Shown here: positions 27,782-37,145 of the stretch, piece after piece | How positions within the stretch are numbered: the first letter of the stretch is position 1 | How the letters are laid out: the number at the start of each line of letters is the position of its first letter | Origin: Aliiroseovarius sediminilitoris | GTDB lineage: Bacteria; Pseudomonadota; Alphaproteobacteria; Rhodobacterales; Rhodobacteraceae | Length of the DNA stretch: 64,000 nt | NCBI RefSeq assembly: GCF_900109955.1 | Contig: NZ_FOJB01000001.1 | Coordinates: forward strand, 434,001 to 498,000 | Reading direction: 5' to 3' | Notes under the pieces: model-generated | What the model saw: the letters and a program-made list of their open reading frames with translations, nothing else | Databases searched by the model: none | Told to the model about the DNA's origin: nothing | Translations under genes and position numbers: made by a program

Positions 27782-29136
27782 CGGGCTGCATCCTGGGCAA
27801 GCAGGCGATCCACGATTTCAGAATCCAGGTATTGATCCAAAAGCGCGCCGTCGATGGTTGGGATTGGTGGGTTGAGGACGACTTGGCTTCCTTCGGCGAT
27901 GGTATCCGAGAACAGCGCGATATTACCTTGCACCAACTTGGGTTCGGCTGGAACGATGCGCAGCCTGCTTTCGTCATCGGCAACAAAAATCTGGCCGTCG
28001 TGCAAAGCGTCGCGGGGCAGCACAATGCCGGTGAGTGGTTGTGCACGCAGCACGATGTCGACGAACATGCCTTTGGTCAGTGGCGGTCGGTTTCCGTTTC
28101 CGGCCTGACCATAGGCATCGTCGATCTGCACGACGACACCGATCGTGCCGGTCTTGGGATCAATGCCGTCGCTGATCCGATCCACAGTGGCGGGCCAGGT
28201 CAGAACCTCATCGCCCAGACGCAGCCTTACGGTCGCCTTTAGTCCGAGGGCATGCAGGGTTTCGGTCAGCATCACCGGATCCACCGGCGGGGTTGTCGGC
28301 CCATTCGGTCGATTGAGGACGAGGTTTCGAAAATCGTTCATCGCGGCCTGCACCACCACTTCTGCCTGATCCACACCATCCAGGGTGGCGGCGGATTGAC
28401 CTTTGTTCAGAAACTGGCCGACCTCGACGGAATGAGTGGCAACGCGGGCAAGAAAGGGCAGCGTCATTTCACTGCGCTTTAGGTTCAATTCGGCGGTGGC
28501 AAGGTTCGACCGATAAAGTGCGATCTGTTCGGTTTGCGCGGCGCGTTGTGTCGGTAGCAGGGCGAGCGTGCTTTCAATTCCCTGCACTTTCTGGCGTTGC
28601 GCGAGATGGGCAGTACGGATCGCGTCGCGGGCGGTTTGGGTCATGGTTCCCGCCCTGAACAACGTGTCGGCACGTTCCAGTTCCGCCGTCTTCAAGTCCA
28701 GGGCTTCAAGCTCGATTGTCAGGGCGGCGCGCTGGTTGGCTTCCGATACATCAAGCTCTGTCAGGCGCGCTTCGGCGGCCCTTATGTTGGCGTTCGCCTG
28801 TGCTATCGCCAGGTTGAAGTCCACGGGAGACAGGCGCAGCAGTACCGAACCCGCAGGCAGGATCTGCCCGTCGCGCAAGGCGGGATTGACGTATTCAACT
28901 GTGCCGCCGACTTCGGCAATCGCCTGATAAGTGCGGGCAGGGGTGACGACACCGAACCCGACAAGCGTCGGGGCGACTTCGCGCCGCTCCGCCGTGATCA
29001 CCCGCACTGGGTTGGCGCGTTCGGAAAGATCATGGCGATCAGGTGGTGTACGGGTCGAGATGACATAGAGCAGGATGGCGACCCCGATCAACGCAAGCGG
29101 CAGGGTGATCAGGAGCAGTTTCAAACCAGGTCTCAT
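27778..29136 (-). CDS. RND efflux periplasmic adaptor (membrane fusion protein)
   Basis: This 452-residue HlyD/AcrA-type protein starts with one N-terminal membrane helix (LLLITLPLALIGVAILLYVIS, about 6-26). After it come the lipoyl/barrel half (TPARTYQAIAEVGGTVEYVNPALRDGQILPAGSVLLRL), a long coiled-coil hairpin (about 105-215, with repeated leucine/alanine/glutamate heptads), the second lipoyl half (MTLPFLARVATHSVEVGQFLNKGQ) and a C-terminal membrane-proximal domain. It links the pump to an outer-membrane channel. Four-base overlaps join it to the tetR gene before and the pump gene after. Confidence 0.92.
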   Translation of the reverse strand: MRPGLKLLLITLPLALIGVAILLYVISTRTPPDRHDLSERANPVRVITAERREVAPTLVGFGVVTPARTYQAIAEVGGTVEYVNPALRDGQILPAGSVLLRLSPVDFNLAIAQANANIRAAEARLTELDVSEANQRAALTIELEALDLKTAELERADTLFRAGTMTQTARDAIRTAHLAQRQKVQGIESTLALLPTQRAAQTEQIALYRSNLATAELNLKRSEMTLPFLARVATHSVEVGQFLNKGQSAATLDGVDQAEVVVQAAMNDFRNLVLNRPNGPTTPPVDPVMLTETLHALGLKATVRLRLGDEVLTWPATVDRISDGIDPKTGTIGVVVQIDDAYGQAGNGNRPPLTKGMFVDIVLRAQPLTGIVLPRDALHDGQIFVADDESRLRIVPAEPKLVQGNIALFSDTIAEGSQVVLNPPIPTIDGALLDQYLDSEIVDRLLAQDAAR

Positions 29137-29741
29137 GGCTGGTGTCCTTCTCGATCAAACAGGGATAATTGCAGGTTCAGAAGTCGCTCGCCCTCGTCCA
29201 GCAGATGGCCGGTGTCGCGGGTCAGGATCAGGCGCAACACAAGACTTTGGATGAGGCCGACCAGAAGCGTCGCGCTGTCTTCTGGCCGCAGCCCGTCGCG
29301 CAACTGTCCCGCGGCGCGAAGTTCTTCGCAGCATGCGATTAATGTATCGCGAAACCCAAACATCGCGGCCAAAATGCGTTGTCGGGTTTCAGTCAGTCGT
29401 CCGGTGGGATCGCGTGTGACCATGATTTCTGGCAGCGCGGGGTATTCCGCGACCAAGTGCAGATGCGACATAATCATGCGTCGCAACCGGTCGGAAGGCG
29501 TTCCGTTTTGTGTTTTGCCGATTTCGGCGTTCCGGGTGATCCGCTTGCAGATGATATCTGCGACCGCCCCCCAGATGTCTTCTTTTTTGGGGAAGTGTTT
29601 GTAGATGGCTGGTTGAGTCAGGCCAAGCCGCTTGGCGATCCGTCCTGTTGTCACATGGTCCGGCCCGACTTCGAACGCCAGATCAAGGGTGGCGGTCAGG
29701 ATTTCTGCCTTGCGATTGTCGGTGGACTTACGTTTCATCAT
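29133..29741 (-). CDS. TetR-family transcriptional regulator
   Basis: The 202-residue protein has an N-terminal helix-turn-helix (VTTGRIAKRLGLTQPAIYKHFPKKEDIW, about 34-61) and a helical ligand-binding domain. I choose ATG 29741, which overlaps the upstream gene's stop (ATGATGA); a longer opening to 29936 lies inside that gene and reads as out-of-frame sequence. The position between the small membrane protein and the pump genes suggests it represses its own operon. A candidate operator is at 30171-30186. Confidence 0.88.
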   Translation of the reverse strand: MMKRKSTDNRKAEILTATLDLAFEVGPDHVTTGRIAKRLGLTQPAIYKHFPKKEDIWGAVADIICKRITRNAEIGKTQNGTPSDRLRRMIMSHLHLVAEYPALPEIMVTRDPTGRLTETRQRILAAMFGFRDTLIACCEELRAAGQLRDGLRPEDSATLLVGLIQSLVLRLILTRDTGHLLDEGERLLNLQLSLFDREGHQP

Positions 29742-30151
29742 ACTCGCTTGACCTTCTTGCCGCGCATCGTCACCGCGATGATTGTCCAGAACAGGAACCG
29801 GAACGAGAGTGCACCGACAGTGCGCATTTCGAACGCATTGCCGCGAATGATGGTGGTGGCGAATATCAGAATGACAATCGCTGTTGCGGTCGAGATCGCG
29901 ATTGCAAGCCAGCTTGCCCAGATCTTGTTCAGCCACAAACCAAATGCCGCAATGATATAGACAAAGCCCGCCAGGAAGTTAAACCAGACCACAAACGGGA
30001 TGTAGTCACCCGCCATTTCGCGTGCCTGGACCGGACCAAACAGCACGTTGCCGCCGGAAAACACCGTCAGGACGCCAAAAGCCATTGCAAGCGCCGCAAT
30101 GGCTTTGGGCCATACATGTAGGGACGTGGACTTTGAAGGTCGGGTATCCAT
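29738..30151 (-). CDS. Four-helix small membrane protein heading the RND operon
   Basis: The 137 residues form four hydrophobic segments at about 15-36, 52-71, 77-98 and 116-128, with a basic C-terminus (MRGKKVKRV). I do not recognise the family; it resembles small uncharacterised inner-membrane proteins of the DoxX-like size class, without certainty. It is the first gene of a four-gene unit joined by ATGA overlaps, so its level should follow that of the pump. Its start is 20 bases from the inverted repeat at 30171. Confidence 0.75.
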   Translation of the reverse strand: MDTRPSKSTSLHVWPKAIAALAMAFGVLTVFSGGNVLFGPVQAREMAGDYIPFVVWFNFLAGFVYIIAAFGLWLNKIWASWLAIAISTATAIVILIFATTIIRGNAFEMRTVGALSFRFLFWTIIAVTMRGKKVKRV

Positions 30152-30170
30152 CAGCCGATTTCCCGGTTAG

Positions 30171-30186
30171 GTTATAGGTATATAAC
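30171..30186. promoter_or_regulatory. Candidate TetR-type operator ahead of the RND operon
   Basis: The perfect inverted repeat GTTATA-GGTA-TATAAC lies 20 bases upstream of the first gene of the operon and overlaps TATA-like sequence that could serve as a -10 element. TetR/AcrR operators are often AT-rich palindromes of this size. It is the only palindrome of this quality in the gap to the peptide-transporter gene. Confidence 0.5.
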
Positions 30187-30372
30187 TACGCGCTCTGCAC
30201 CGGAGTTTCAATACCGAACCAATGTGGAGGTCCTGAAATGCGAAAAAGCCTTTGTGCATGTTGAGTGTCAACGGCTTCATGCGTTCCCTGCATCGGCTAT
30301 TCGTTATCGGCATTTGCGCTAGTGACCACCCTGACGATAGCGTTTCGGTCACAAACACAGGGGAGTAACTCA

Positions 30373-31929
30373 ATGACAAAATTTGTCAGAAGCCTGACGG
30401 CTGCGGCCGTCGTGGCGACAATGGCGTCGGCAGCTTTTGCCGAAAACACCGTTCGTGTCGCATATGACGCCGACCCGGTTTCACTGGACCCGCACGAGCA
30501 GCTTTCGGGCGGCACGTTGCAGCTGTCGCACATGGTCTTTGACCCACTGGTGCGCTGGACCCAGGATCTTCAGTTCGAACCGCGTCTGGCCGAAAGCTGG
30601 GAGCAGATCGACGACACCACCATGCGCTTCAAGCTGAAAAGCGGTGTGAAGTTCCATTCGGGTAACATGCTGACTGCGAAGGACGTGGATTGGACTTTTG
30701 ATCGCCTGAAGCAAAGTGACGACTTCAAAGGTATTTTCGCTCAGTTTACAGATGTTGAAGTCATCGACGACATGACCTTCGACCTCAAAACCTCGGCACC
30801 GTATCCGCTGGTGCTTCACACCGCGACATACATCTTCCCGATGGACAGCGCGTTCTATACCGGCGAAACCGATGACGGCAAAGACAAGTCAGAGATCGTC
30901 AAGCATGGCGACAGCTTCGCGTCACGCAACGTATCAGGCACCGGACCCTATATTGTGTCCGAGCGTGAGCAGGGTGTGAAGGTCGTGTTCGACCGTTTTG
31001 CGGATTACTGGGACACGGACAGCAAAGGCAACGTGGACAAGATTGTCCTGACCCCGATCAAGGAAGACCCGACCCGCGTGGCCGCTCTTCTGTCAGGTGA
31101 TGTCGACTTCATTGCGCCAGTCCCTCCGACCGATCTTCAGCGCGTTGCGGATGCTGAAGGCGTTGACCTGATCACCATGCCGGGGACCCGGATCATCACG
31201 TTCCAAATGAATCAGGAGCGGGTCGAGGCGTTCAAGGACGTGCGGGTGCGTCAGGCCATCGACTATGCTGTGAATAACGCCGGTATCGTTGACCGTATCA
31301 TGCGTGGCTTCGGCACTGTGGGTGCGCAGGCGAGCCCTGCTGGTTATCTGGGTCATGACCCGGCACTGACCCCGCGTTTTGACGTGGAAAAAGCCAAGGC
31401 GCTGATGGCCGAGGCCGGCTATGCCGATGGGTTCTCGATCACCATGATGGCACCGAACAACCGCTATGTGAACGACGACAAGATTGCGCAGGCTGTGGCG
31501 TCGATGCTGTCACAGATCAACATCAAGGTTGACCTTCAGACCATGCCGAAGGCGCAATACTGGCCCAAGTTCGACGAACGTGCTGCTGATATGATGATGA
31601 TCGGCTGGCACGCGGACACGGAAGATTCTGCAAACTTCCACCAGTTCCTGACCGCCTGCCCGGACGAAACAACCGGCAACGGCCAGTATAACTCGGGCAA
31701 CTATTGCAACGAGGAAGCCGATGCTCTGATGAACGCATCGAACACGGAAACCGACCAGGCGAAGCGCGCAGAAATGCTGACCAAGCTGGAAGGTATCCTG
31801 TACGAAGAAGCCGCATTCATTCCACTGCACTGGCAGAACCTTGCTTGGGGTTCCAAGTCGGGCATGAATTCGGGTGAAATCGTGAACGCACTGAACTTCC
31901 CGTATTTCGGCGATCTGGTTGTCGAATAA
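30373..31929 (+). CDS. Peptide/solute ABC transporter, periplasmic binding protein (SBP family 5)
   Basis: This 518-residue DppA/OppA-like receptor has a signal peptide (MTKFVRSLTAAAVVATMASAAFA-E). The mature part follows the family: PVSLDPHEQLSGG, then LAESWEQIDDTTMRFKLKSG and FHSGNMLTAKDVDWTFDRLK, with the conserved C-terminal region ending in an aromatic LHWQNLAWG. The start at ATG 30373 has GGGAG eight bases before it and gives the signal peptide; a longer frame from 30265 does not. Substrate could be peptides or another solute. It is the first gene of an ABC operon. Confidence 0.92.
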   Translation: MTKFVRSLTAAAVVATMASAAFAENTVRVAYDADPVSLDPHEQLSGGTLQLSHMVFDPLVRWTQDLQFEPRLAESWEQIDDTTMRFKLKSGVKFHSGNMLTAKDVDWTFDRLKQSDDFKGIFAQFTDVEVIDDMTFDLKTSAPYPLVLHTATYIFPMDSAFYTGETDDGKDKSEIVKHGDSFASRNVSGTGPYIVSEREQGVKVVFDRFADYWDTDSKGNVDKIVLTPIKEDPTRVAALLSGDVDFIAPVPPTDLQRVADAEGVDLITMPGTRIITFQMNQERVEAFKDVRVRQAIDYAVNNAGIVDRIMRGFGTVGAQASPAGYLGHDPALTPRFDVEKAKALMAEAGYADGFSITMMAPNNRYVNDDKIAQAVASMLSQINIKVDLQTMPKAQYWPKFDERAADMMMIGWHADTEDSANFHQFLTACPDETTGNGQYNSGNYCNEEADALMNASNTETDQAKRAEMLTKLEGILYEEAAFIPLHWQNLAWGSKSGMNSGEIVNALNFPYFGDLVVE

Positions 31930-32062
31930 GTGAAACTGCAACCGGGCTGGCGCGCGTCGCTGGCCCGGTTTGCCACGTGGTTCCACGTCGCTGCGCTGGC
32001 ACATCGCTGTTGGCACCTGATGGAAACGACGCGCCACAACCCTAATCGAATAAGGTGTTGAG
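31930..32062 (+). promoter_or_regulatory. Intercistronic hairpin between binding protein and permease
   Basis: AACCGGGC (31940-31947) pairs perfectly with GCCCGGTT (31963-31970), followed by TTTGCC rather than a long T-run. Such structures behind a binding-protein gene commonly protect the upstream message or partly terminate, so that more receptor than permease is made. Nothing else is evident in this 133-base gap. Confidence 0.6.
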
Positions 32063-33043
32063 ATGTTTGCCTATCTCGTGAAGCGAGTTTTTCAGGCGAT
32101 TGCCGTGATGTTCGTTATCTCGCTTATCGCTTTCGCCATTCAGGGCAATCTGGGCGACCCCCTGCGTGAGCTGGTCGGTCAGTCCGTTTCCGAAGAGGTG
32201 CGTCAGCAACTCAGGGACGAATTGGGTCTGAATGACAGCTTTCTGACTCAGTATCTTCGCTTTGCAGGCAACGCGCTTCAGGGCGATCTTGGCACATCCT
32301 ATTTTTTCAAAGAGCCTGCGCTTGATGTGATCATGAAGAAACTGCCAGCCACACTTGAGTTGGTTCTGGGCGCCACAATCATCATTGTCGGGCTGTCCAT
32401 ACCATTGGGTGTTTACACCGCCATCAAGCCCGACTCGATCCTGAGCCGCATCATCATGGGGCTGTCGATTGTCGGCATCTCGATCCCCGTCTTCCTGACC
32501 GCCATTCTGATGATTTTTGTCTTTTCGGTGAACTATGGTTGGTTCCCATCCTTCGGCCGAGGCGATGTCGTGCATGTCTGGGGATATTGGTCGACCAATT
32601 TCGCGACTGCCGATGGGTGGATGCATATCATCCTGCCTTCGATCGCACTTGCCTCGATCATGTTGCCGCTGTTCGTCCGCCTGATCCGGGCCGAGATGAT
32701 GGAAGTGCTGCAATCAGAATATGTCAAATATGCTGTTGCCAAGGGCATCCGGCCGTGGCGTATCTATTTCGTTCATGCCCTGAAGAACACTTTGCTGCCC
32801 GTGATCACCGTGGGCGGGGTGCAGATCGGGACCATGGTAGCCTATACCATCCTGACCGAGACAGTGTTTCAGTGGCCGGGCATGGGGTTCATGTTTCTTG
32901 AGGCGGTGAACCGGGTCGATACGCCGCTGATCGTGGCCTATCTGATTGTCGTTGGCTTCATCTTTGTTGTGACCAACACCATTGTTGATCTGATCTATGG
33001 TTTGGTGAACCCGACCGTGAACCTTGCAAGGATGGGCGCATGA
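32063..33043 (+). CDS. Peptide ABC transporter permease, DppB-type
   Basis: This 326-residue protein has six membrane helices. The N-terminal helix (FQAIAVMFVISLIAFAIQG) is followed by the periplasmic LGDPLRELVGQSVSEEVRQQLRDELGLN region typical of DppB/OppB, and the EAA loop LQSEYVKYAVAKGIRPWRIYFVHALKN lies at about 215-245. It pairs with the next gene to form the channel; ATGA overlap at its stop. Confidence 0.92.
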   Translation: MFAYLVKRVFQAIAVMFVISLIAFAIQGNLGDPLRELVGQSVSEEVRQQLRDELGLNDSFLTQYLRFAGNALQGDLGTSYFFKEPALDVIMKKLPATLELVLGATIIIVGLSIPLGVYTAIKPDSILSRIIMGLSIVGISIPVFLTAILMIFVFSVNYGWFPSFGRGDVVHVWGYWSTNFATADGWMHIILPSIALASIMLPLFVRLIRAEMMEVLQSEYVKYAVAKGIRPWRIYFVHALKNTLLPVITVGGVQIGTMVAYTILTETVFQWPGMGFMFLEAVNRVDTPLIVAYLIVVGFIFVVTNTIVDLIYGLVNPTVNLARMGA

Positions 33044-33990
33044 GCACCGAGACCGCGACCCCCCGGGCCGAGCCTTCGCGCTGGTCGAAGATCGCCAATT
33101 CCAACATGGGCTACAGCTTTCGTCGCAACCCGGTGGCGGTCGTCAGCCTGATCATATTCGCGCTGATCGCCGGGGCGGCTTTCCTGTCGCCGCTGATTGC
33201 GCCCTATGATCCCTATGATCCGGCGCAGATCAACATCATGAACTCGGAATATCCGCCGGTGTGGATCAACGGTGCCCTGCCGGACTTCATCTTGGGCACC
33301 GATGACCAAGGCCGCGACCTTTGGTCGACGATCCTGTATGGCACGCGCCTGTCGTTGCTTATCGGGATTTGCGCAGTGGCTTTGCAGGCGTTCCTGGGCA
33401 TCACGATTGGCTTGCTGGCCGGCTATATCGGCGGGCGTCTGGACAACTTGCTGATGCGTTTGGCTGATATTCAGTTGTCGTTCTCGACGTTGATGGTTGC
33501 GATCATCTTTCTGGCGGTTACGCAGGCCATGTTCGGGTCCGAGACGTTTAACCAATACGCCGTTTTCTTCCTGATCGCGGTGATCGGCGTGGCCGAATGG
33601 CCGCAATACGCGCGGACCGTGCGGGCCACCGTGTTGGCCGAAAAGAAGAAGGAATATGTCGACAGCGCGCGCGTGTTGGGGTTTGGCCCCGTGCGGATCA
33701 TGGTGCGGCATATCCTGCCGAACTCTCTGTCGCCGATCTTTGTCATCTCGACCGTGCAGGTGGCAAACGCGATCATTTCCGAGGCATCGCTGAGCTTTCT
33801 TGGCTTGGGTATGCCGCCCAGCCAGCCATCGCTTGGGTCGCTGATCTCGTCGGGGTTCGACTATATCTTTTCGGGTAGTTGGTGGATCACGGTGATCCCC
33901 GGTGTCGTGCTGGTTATTCTTGTTCTGGTGATCAACCTGCTGGGCGACTGGATGCGCGATGTCCTGAACCCGAAACTCTATAAGGGGTAA
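33040..33990 (+). CDS. Peptide ABC transporter permease, DppC-type
   Basis: The 316 residues start with the cytoplasmic OppC_N segment (MGYSFRRNPVAVVSLIIF) leading to the first helix. FILGTDDQGRDLWSTILYGTRLSL is the DppC signature (GTDxxGRDxxSRxxxGxRxSL), and the EAA loop KKEYVDSARVLGFGPVRIMVRHILPN follows at about 205-230. The start overlaps the stop of the preceding permease. Confidence 0.93.
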   Translation: MSTETATPRAEPSRWSKIANSNMGYSFRRNPVAVVSLIIFALIAGAAFLSPLIAPYDPYDPAQINIMNSEYPPVWINGALPDFILGTDDQGRDLWSTILYGTRLSLLIGICAVALQAFLGITIGLLAGYIGGRLDNLLMRLADIQLSFSTLMVAIIFLAVTQAMFGSETFNQYAVFFLIAVIGVAEWPQYARTVRATVLAEKKKEYVDSARVLGFGPVRIMVRHILPNSLSPIFVISTVQVANAIISEASLSFLGLGMPPSQPSLGSLISSGFDYIFSGSWWITVIPGVVLVILVLVINLLGDWMRDVLNPKLYKG

Positions 33991-33994
33991 GGCA

Positions 33995-34990
33995 ATGTCT
34001 TTGCTTTCTGTGCGCGACCTGACCGTCAAGTTCGCCATGCGCGATGAAACCGTGACCGCGTTGAACGGCATTTCCTTCGACATCGCGAAGGGTGAACGTC
34101 TGGGCATCGTCGGTGAAAGCGGGGCGGGAAAGTCGATCACCGGCTTTTCGCTGATGAACCTGATCAGTCGCCCCGGTTACGTCGATCGCGGCGAGATCTT
34201 ACTGGACGGTGAAGACGTCGTGAAGATGAGCGACGCGCGTCTACGCGAGCTGCGCGGCGACAAGATGGCGATGATCTTTCAGGATCCCATGGTGACATTG
34301 AACCCGGTTCTGACCATCGGCCAGCAGATGATCGAAACCTTGCTGGCCCACCGCAAGCTGAGCCGGGAAGAGGCCCGCCAGATTGCGATTGTCAAGCTGC
34401 GCGAGGTTTATATTCCGTCGCCCGAGGAACGTCTGGACCAATACCCGCACGAATTGTCTGGTGGGATGCGTCAGCGGATCATCATCGCCATTGCGCTTCT
34501 GCTGGACCCGGAGTTGATCATCGCGGACGAGCCGACAACCGCGCTGGATGTGACCATTCAGGCCGATATCATGGAACTGCTGCTGGAACTGTGTCAGTCC
34601 AACAAGGTGGGTCTGATCCTGATTACCCATGACCTTGGTGTCGTCAGCCAGATGACCGAGCGGACACTGGTCATGTATGCAGGGCAGATCATCGAAGCCG
34701 GGCGCACCCGCGAGATCATCAACGATCCGCAGCACCCCTATACGCAAGGTTTGATCAACGCTTTGCCGCAGCAAACCTTGCCGGGGCAAAAGCTGCGACA
34801 GATTCCAGGTAACATGCCATCTTTGACAAACATACCCGCGGGCTGTCCTTTCAACCCACGTTGCGAATACGCAACCGATCTGTGTCGCACCAAGGTGCCA
34901 GAGATCATCCAATACGGTGAGGTTCAGGTGGCTTGTCACGAGGTTGAAAGGCTGCACGCCGAAGGCGCGCGGCAGGAGCAGAACGCATGA
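33995..34990 (+). CDS. Peptide ABC transporter ATPase, DppD-type
   Basis: This 331-residue ATPase has Walker A GESGAGKS near 43-50, Q-loop IFQDPMVTLNP, signature LSGGMRQR, Walker B LIIADEPTTALD and the C-terminal oligopeptide/dipeptide domain with cysteines (AGCPFNPRCEYATDLC). It pairs with the DppF-type ATPase whose start overlaps its stop by 4 bases. Confidence 0.94.
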   Translation: MSLLSVRDLTVKFAMRDETVTALNGISFDIAKGERLGIVGESGAGKSITGFSLMNLISRPGYVDRGEILLDGEDVVKMSDARLRELRGDKMAMIFQDPMVTLNPVLTIGQQMIETLLAHRKLSREEARQIAIVKLREVYIPSPEERLDQYPHELSGGMRQRIIIAIALLLDPELIIADEPTTALDVTIQADIMELLLELCQSNKVGLILITHDLGVVSQMTERTLVMYAGQIIEAGRTREIINDPQHPYTQGLINALPQQTLPGQKLRQIPGNMPSLTNIPAGCPFNPRCEYATDLCRTKVPEIIQYGEVQVACHEVERLHAEGARQEQNA

Positions 34991-36033
34991 AAGACATGAA
35001 CGTTCAGACGCCTCTGGTCGAAATCAAAGGCTTGGAAAAGAGGTTCGATCTTGATCAAGGCTTTCTTGAAACCCTAAAGTTTCGTAACGGTCGCATTACC
35101 CGAGAAACGCGTGCCGTCCATGCCGTAAACAACGTGACGCTGGATGTGAACCGCGGCGAGGCGTTGTGCGTTGTCGGGGAAAGTGGCTGTGGCAAATCGA
35201 CCGTTGCCCGTCTGGTGGCGGGGCTTCTGACCCCAACCAGCGGCGAAATCCATTATGACGGATCGCGCATCGACAACCGCTCGCGTGCAGAAATGCAGCC
35301 GTTGCGCAAGAAGATCCAAATGATCTTTCAAAACCCCTACGCGTCGCTGAACCCGCGCATGACCATCCGGCAGGCGTTGGAAGAGCCTGTGAAACATCAC
35401 TTCCCTTCGTTTTCTGCGGCGGAAGTGCGGGACAAGGTAACAGAGGTGATGATGTCCGTCGGGGTTGATCCCAGCTGGGCCAAGCGGTACCCGCACGAAT
35501 TTTCAGGCGGGCAGCGGCAGCGGATCGCGATCGCTCGCGCCTTGACGGTCGACCCGGAGTTCATCATCGCGGATGAACCGATCAGCGCGCTGGACGTGTC
35601 GATTCAGGCACAGGTGTTGAACTTGATGCTGGAGGCCAAGGAAAGCCGTGGCCTGACCTACTTGTTCATCACCCACGATCTGAGCGTGGTCGAACACTTC
35701 GGAACGCGTGTGGCGGTGCTGTATCTTGGAGCGGTGTGCGAAGTTGCCGACACCGCCACACTGTTCTCGAACCCCAAACACCCCTATACTCGGGCCTTGT
35801 TGTCCGCAGTTCCGCAATTGAAGGATGACCGGCCAAACCACATCCGCCTGAAGGGCGAGATCCCGACGCCGATCAACATGCCGCAAGGTTGTCCCTTCCA
35901 AAGTCGCTGCGCATTTGCGAATAACAGGTGCATAAGTGAAAAGCCGAAAGCCATTCACCAACCTGACGGCAGCCTTGTGGCCTGCCACGCTGTCGAGGAA
36001 AACCGGTTGGACGAGGATGTGATCGGCGCCTGA
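34987..36033 (+). CDS. Peptide ABC transporter ATPase, DppF-type
   Basis: This 348-residue ATPase has an N-terminal insert before Walker A (FLETLKFRNGRITRETRAVHAVNNV) as in DppF/OppF. Walker A is GESGCGKST, the Q-loop IFQNPYASLNPRMT, the signature [15 protein letters not shown], Walker B FIIADEPISALD, and the C-terminus carries the cysteine-bearing QGCPFQSRCAFANNRC segment. It is the last gene of the transporter; the LysR gene starts 15 bases later. Confidence 0.94.
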   Translation: MKDMNVQTPLVEIKGLEKRFDLDQGFLETLKFRNGRITRETRAVHAVNNVTLDVNRGEALCVVGESGCGKSTVARLVAGLLTPTSGEIHYDGSRIDNRSRAEMQPLRKKIQMIFQNPYASLNPRMTIRQALEEPVKHHFPSFSAAEVRDKVTEVMMSVGVDPSWAKRYPHEFSGGQRQRIAIARALTVDPEFIIADEPISALDVSIQAQVLNLMLEAKESRGLTYLFITHDLSVVEHFGTRVAVLYLGAVCEVADTATLFSNPKHPYTRALLSAVPQLKDDRPNHIRLKGEIPTPINMPQGCPFQSRCAFANNRCISEKPKAIHQPDGSLVACHAVEENRLDEDVIGA

Positions 36034-36048
36034 TACGGACCCGCGTCA

Positions 36049-36999
36049 TTGGATATAATCTGGCTTAGAGACTTTGAAGCGTTGGTTGCGTGCAAGAATT
36101 TCTCGCGCGCCGCGGAAGAGCGCAACGTAAGTCAGCCGGCTTTCTCGCGGCGTATCAGAGCGTTGGAGAACGAGATCGGCGTGCGCCTGATCAATCGCGA
36201 AACCCTACCTCTGGCATTGACTCCGGCGGGCGAGGTCTTTCTGTCGCAAGCCCGCATCATGTTGCGCACATATGAAGAAACCATCGAACGTTGTCAGACG
36301 ATAGATGCTGCAAGCGAGAATGTTATTCGGTTCGCGACCTCGCAATCACTTTACATGACGCATTACAAAAACCTGATCGCCCCGCTGGCCAGCAAAGGTG
36401 GCGTGGAGACCGACCTGAACTCGACTTCGTGGGCGGCGGATCAGTTTGTCAGTGCGCTTCAGCAAAGCTATTGCGATGTGATCCTGACCTATTGGCACCC
36501 GTCAATGCAGTTTCTGGGGCCGCTTGAGGTTGCGAATTTCGAGCATCTGACCTTATCGGCGGATCGGTTTGTGCCGGTGTCCCGCACCAGACCCGGTGGC
36601 GGACCGGAGTTTCAGTTCAAGACCGGCAGCAAAGATGCGATGCCGCTGTTATCCTACGGGGCCGTATCGGCGTTGCGCGCGGTGCAGGATTTCGTGCTTG
36701 AGCAAGCCATCACCCCGCAAAAGATGCTGATTGTGAACCAGAACGCGCTGGCCAACAGTGTGAAAGCGATGATCCTTGAAGGATTTGGCATGGGGTGGCT
36801 TCCGCTGAGTTTGTGCAAGACCGAGCTGGCGGAAGGCCGGCTTGCCATCGTTGAAGAACGGTTGGCGACCGATCTGGAAGTGCGCGTCTATCGCGACCCG
36901 AAAAACAACAAGGGCACGCTGCACGAACTATGGGCGCAATTGCTGCAAGAACAACGTTCACGGCTACACCGACGCCCCAGACGCGGCGCAACTCTGTAG
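36049..36999 (+). CDS. LysR-family transcriptional regulator
   Basis: This 316-residue regulator has an N-terminal winged HTH (MDIIWLRDFEALVACKNFSRAAEERNVSQ leading into a PAFSRRIRALENEIG helix) and a C-terminal periplasmic-binding-like effector domain. The only reasonable start is TTG 36049; no in-frame ATG precedes the HTH. Its place 15 bases after the ABC operon on the same strand suggests it controls or is co-expressed with the peptide transporter. The effector is unknown. Confidence 0.88.
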   Translation: MDIIWLRDFEALVACKNFSRAAEERNVSQPAFSRRIRALENEIGVRLINRETLPLALTPAGEVFLSQARIMLRTYEETIERCQTIDAASENVIRFATSQSLYMTHYKNLIAPLASKGGVETDLNSTSWAADQFVSALQQSYCDVILTYWHPSMQFLGPLEVANFEHLTLSADRFVPVSRTRPGGGPEFQFKTGSKDAMPLLSYGAVSALRAVQDFVLEQAITPQKMLIVNQNALANSVKAMILEGFGMGWLPLSLCKTELAEGRLAIVEERLATDLEVRVYRDPKNNKGTLHELWAQLLQEQRSRLHRRPRRGATL

Positions 37000-37145
37000 C
37001 TGTATTGGTTAACAGATTGTAGCTGTCTCGTGCGGGCGCGTTAGACGGTCTCAACCCTGTCTTCATAGGACTCTGACGAATTGCTGCCGCCGTCGATCTG
37101 TTCGGCTTGGTGGTGTGCATGGTGCCAAACTGTCAGGAGCATATG

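Noticed and set aside
29742-29936. Longer N-terminus for the TetR regulator
   Set aside because: The extension (rich in H, C, D, R) is the out-of-frame reading of the upstream membrane-protein gene; the ATGATGA overlap marks the real start.
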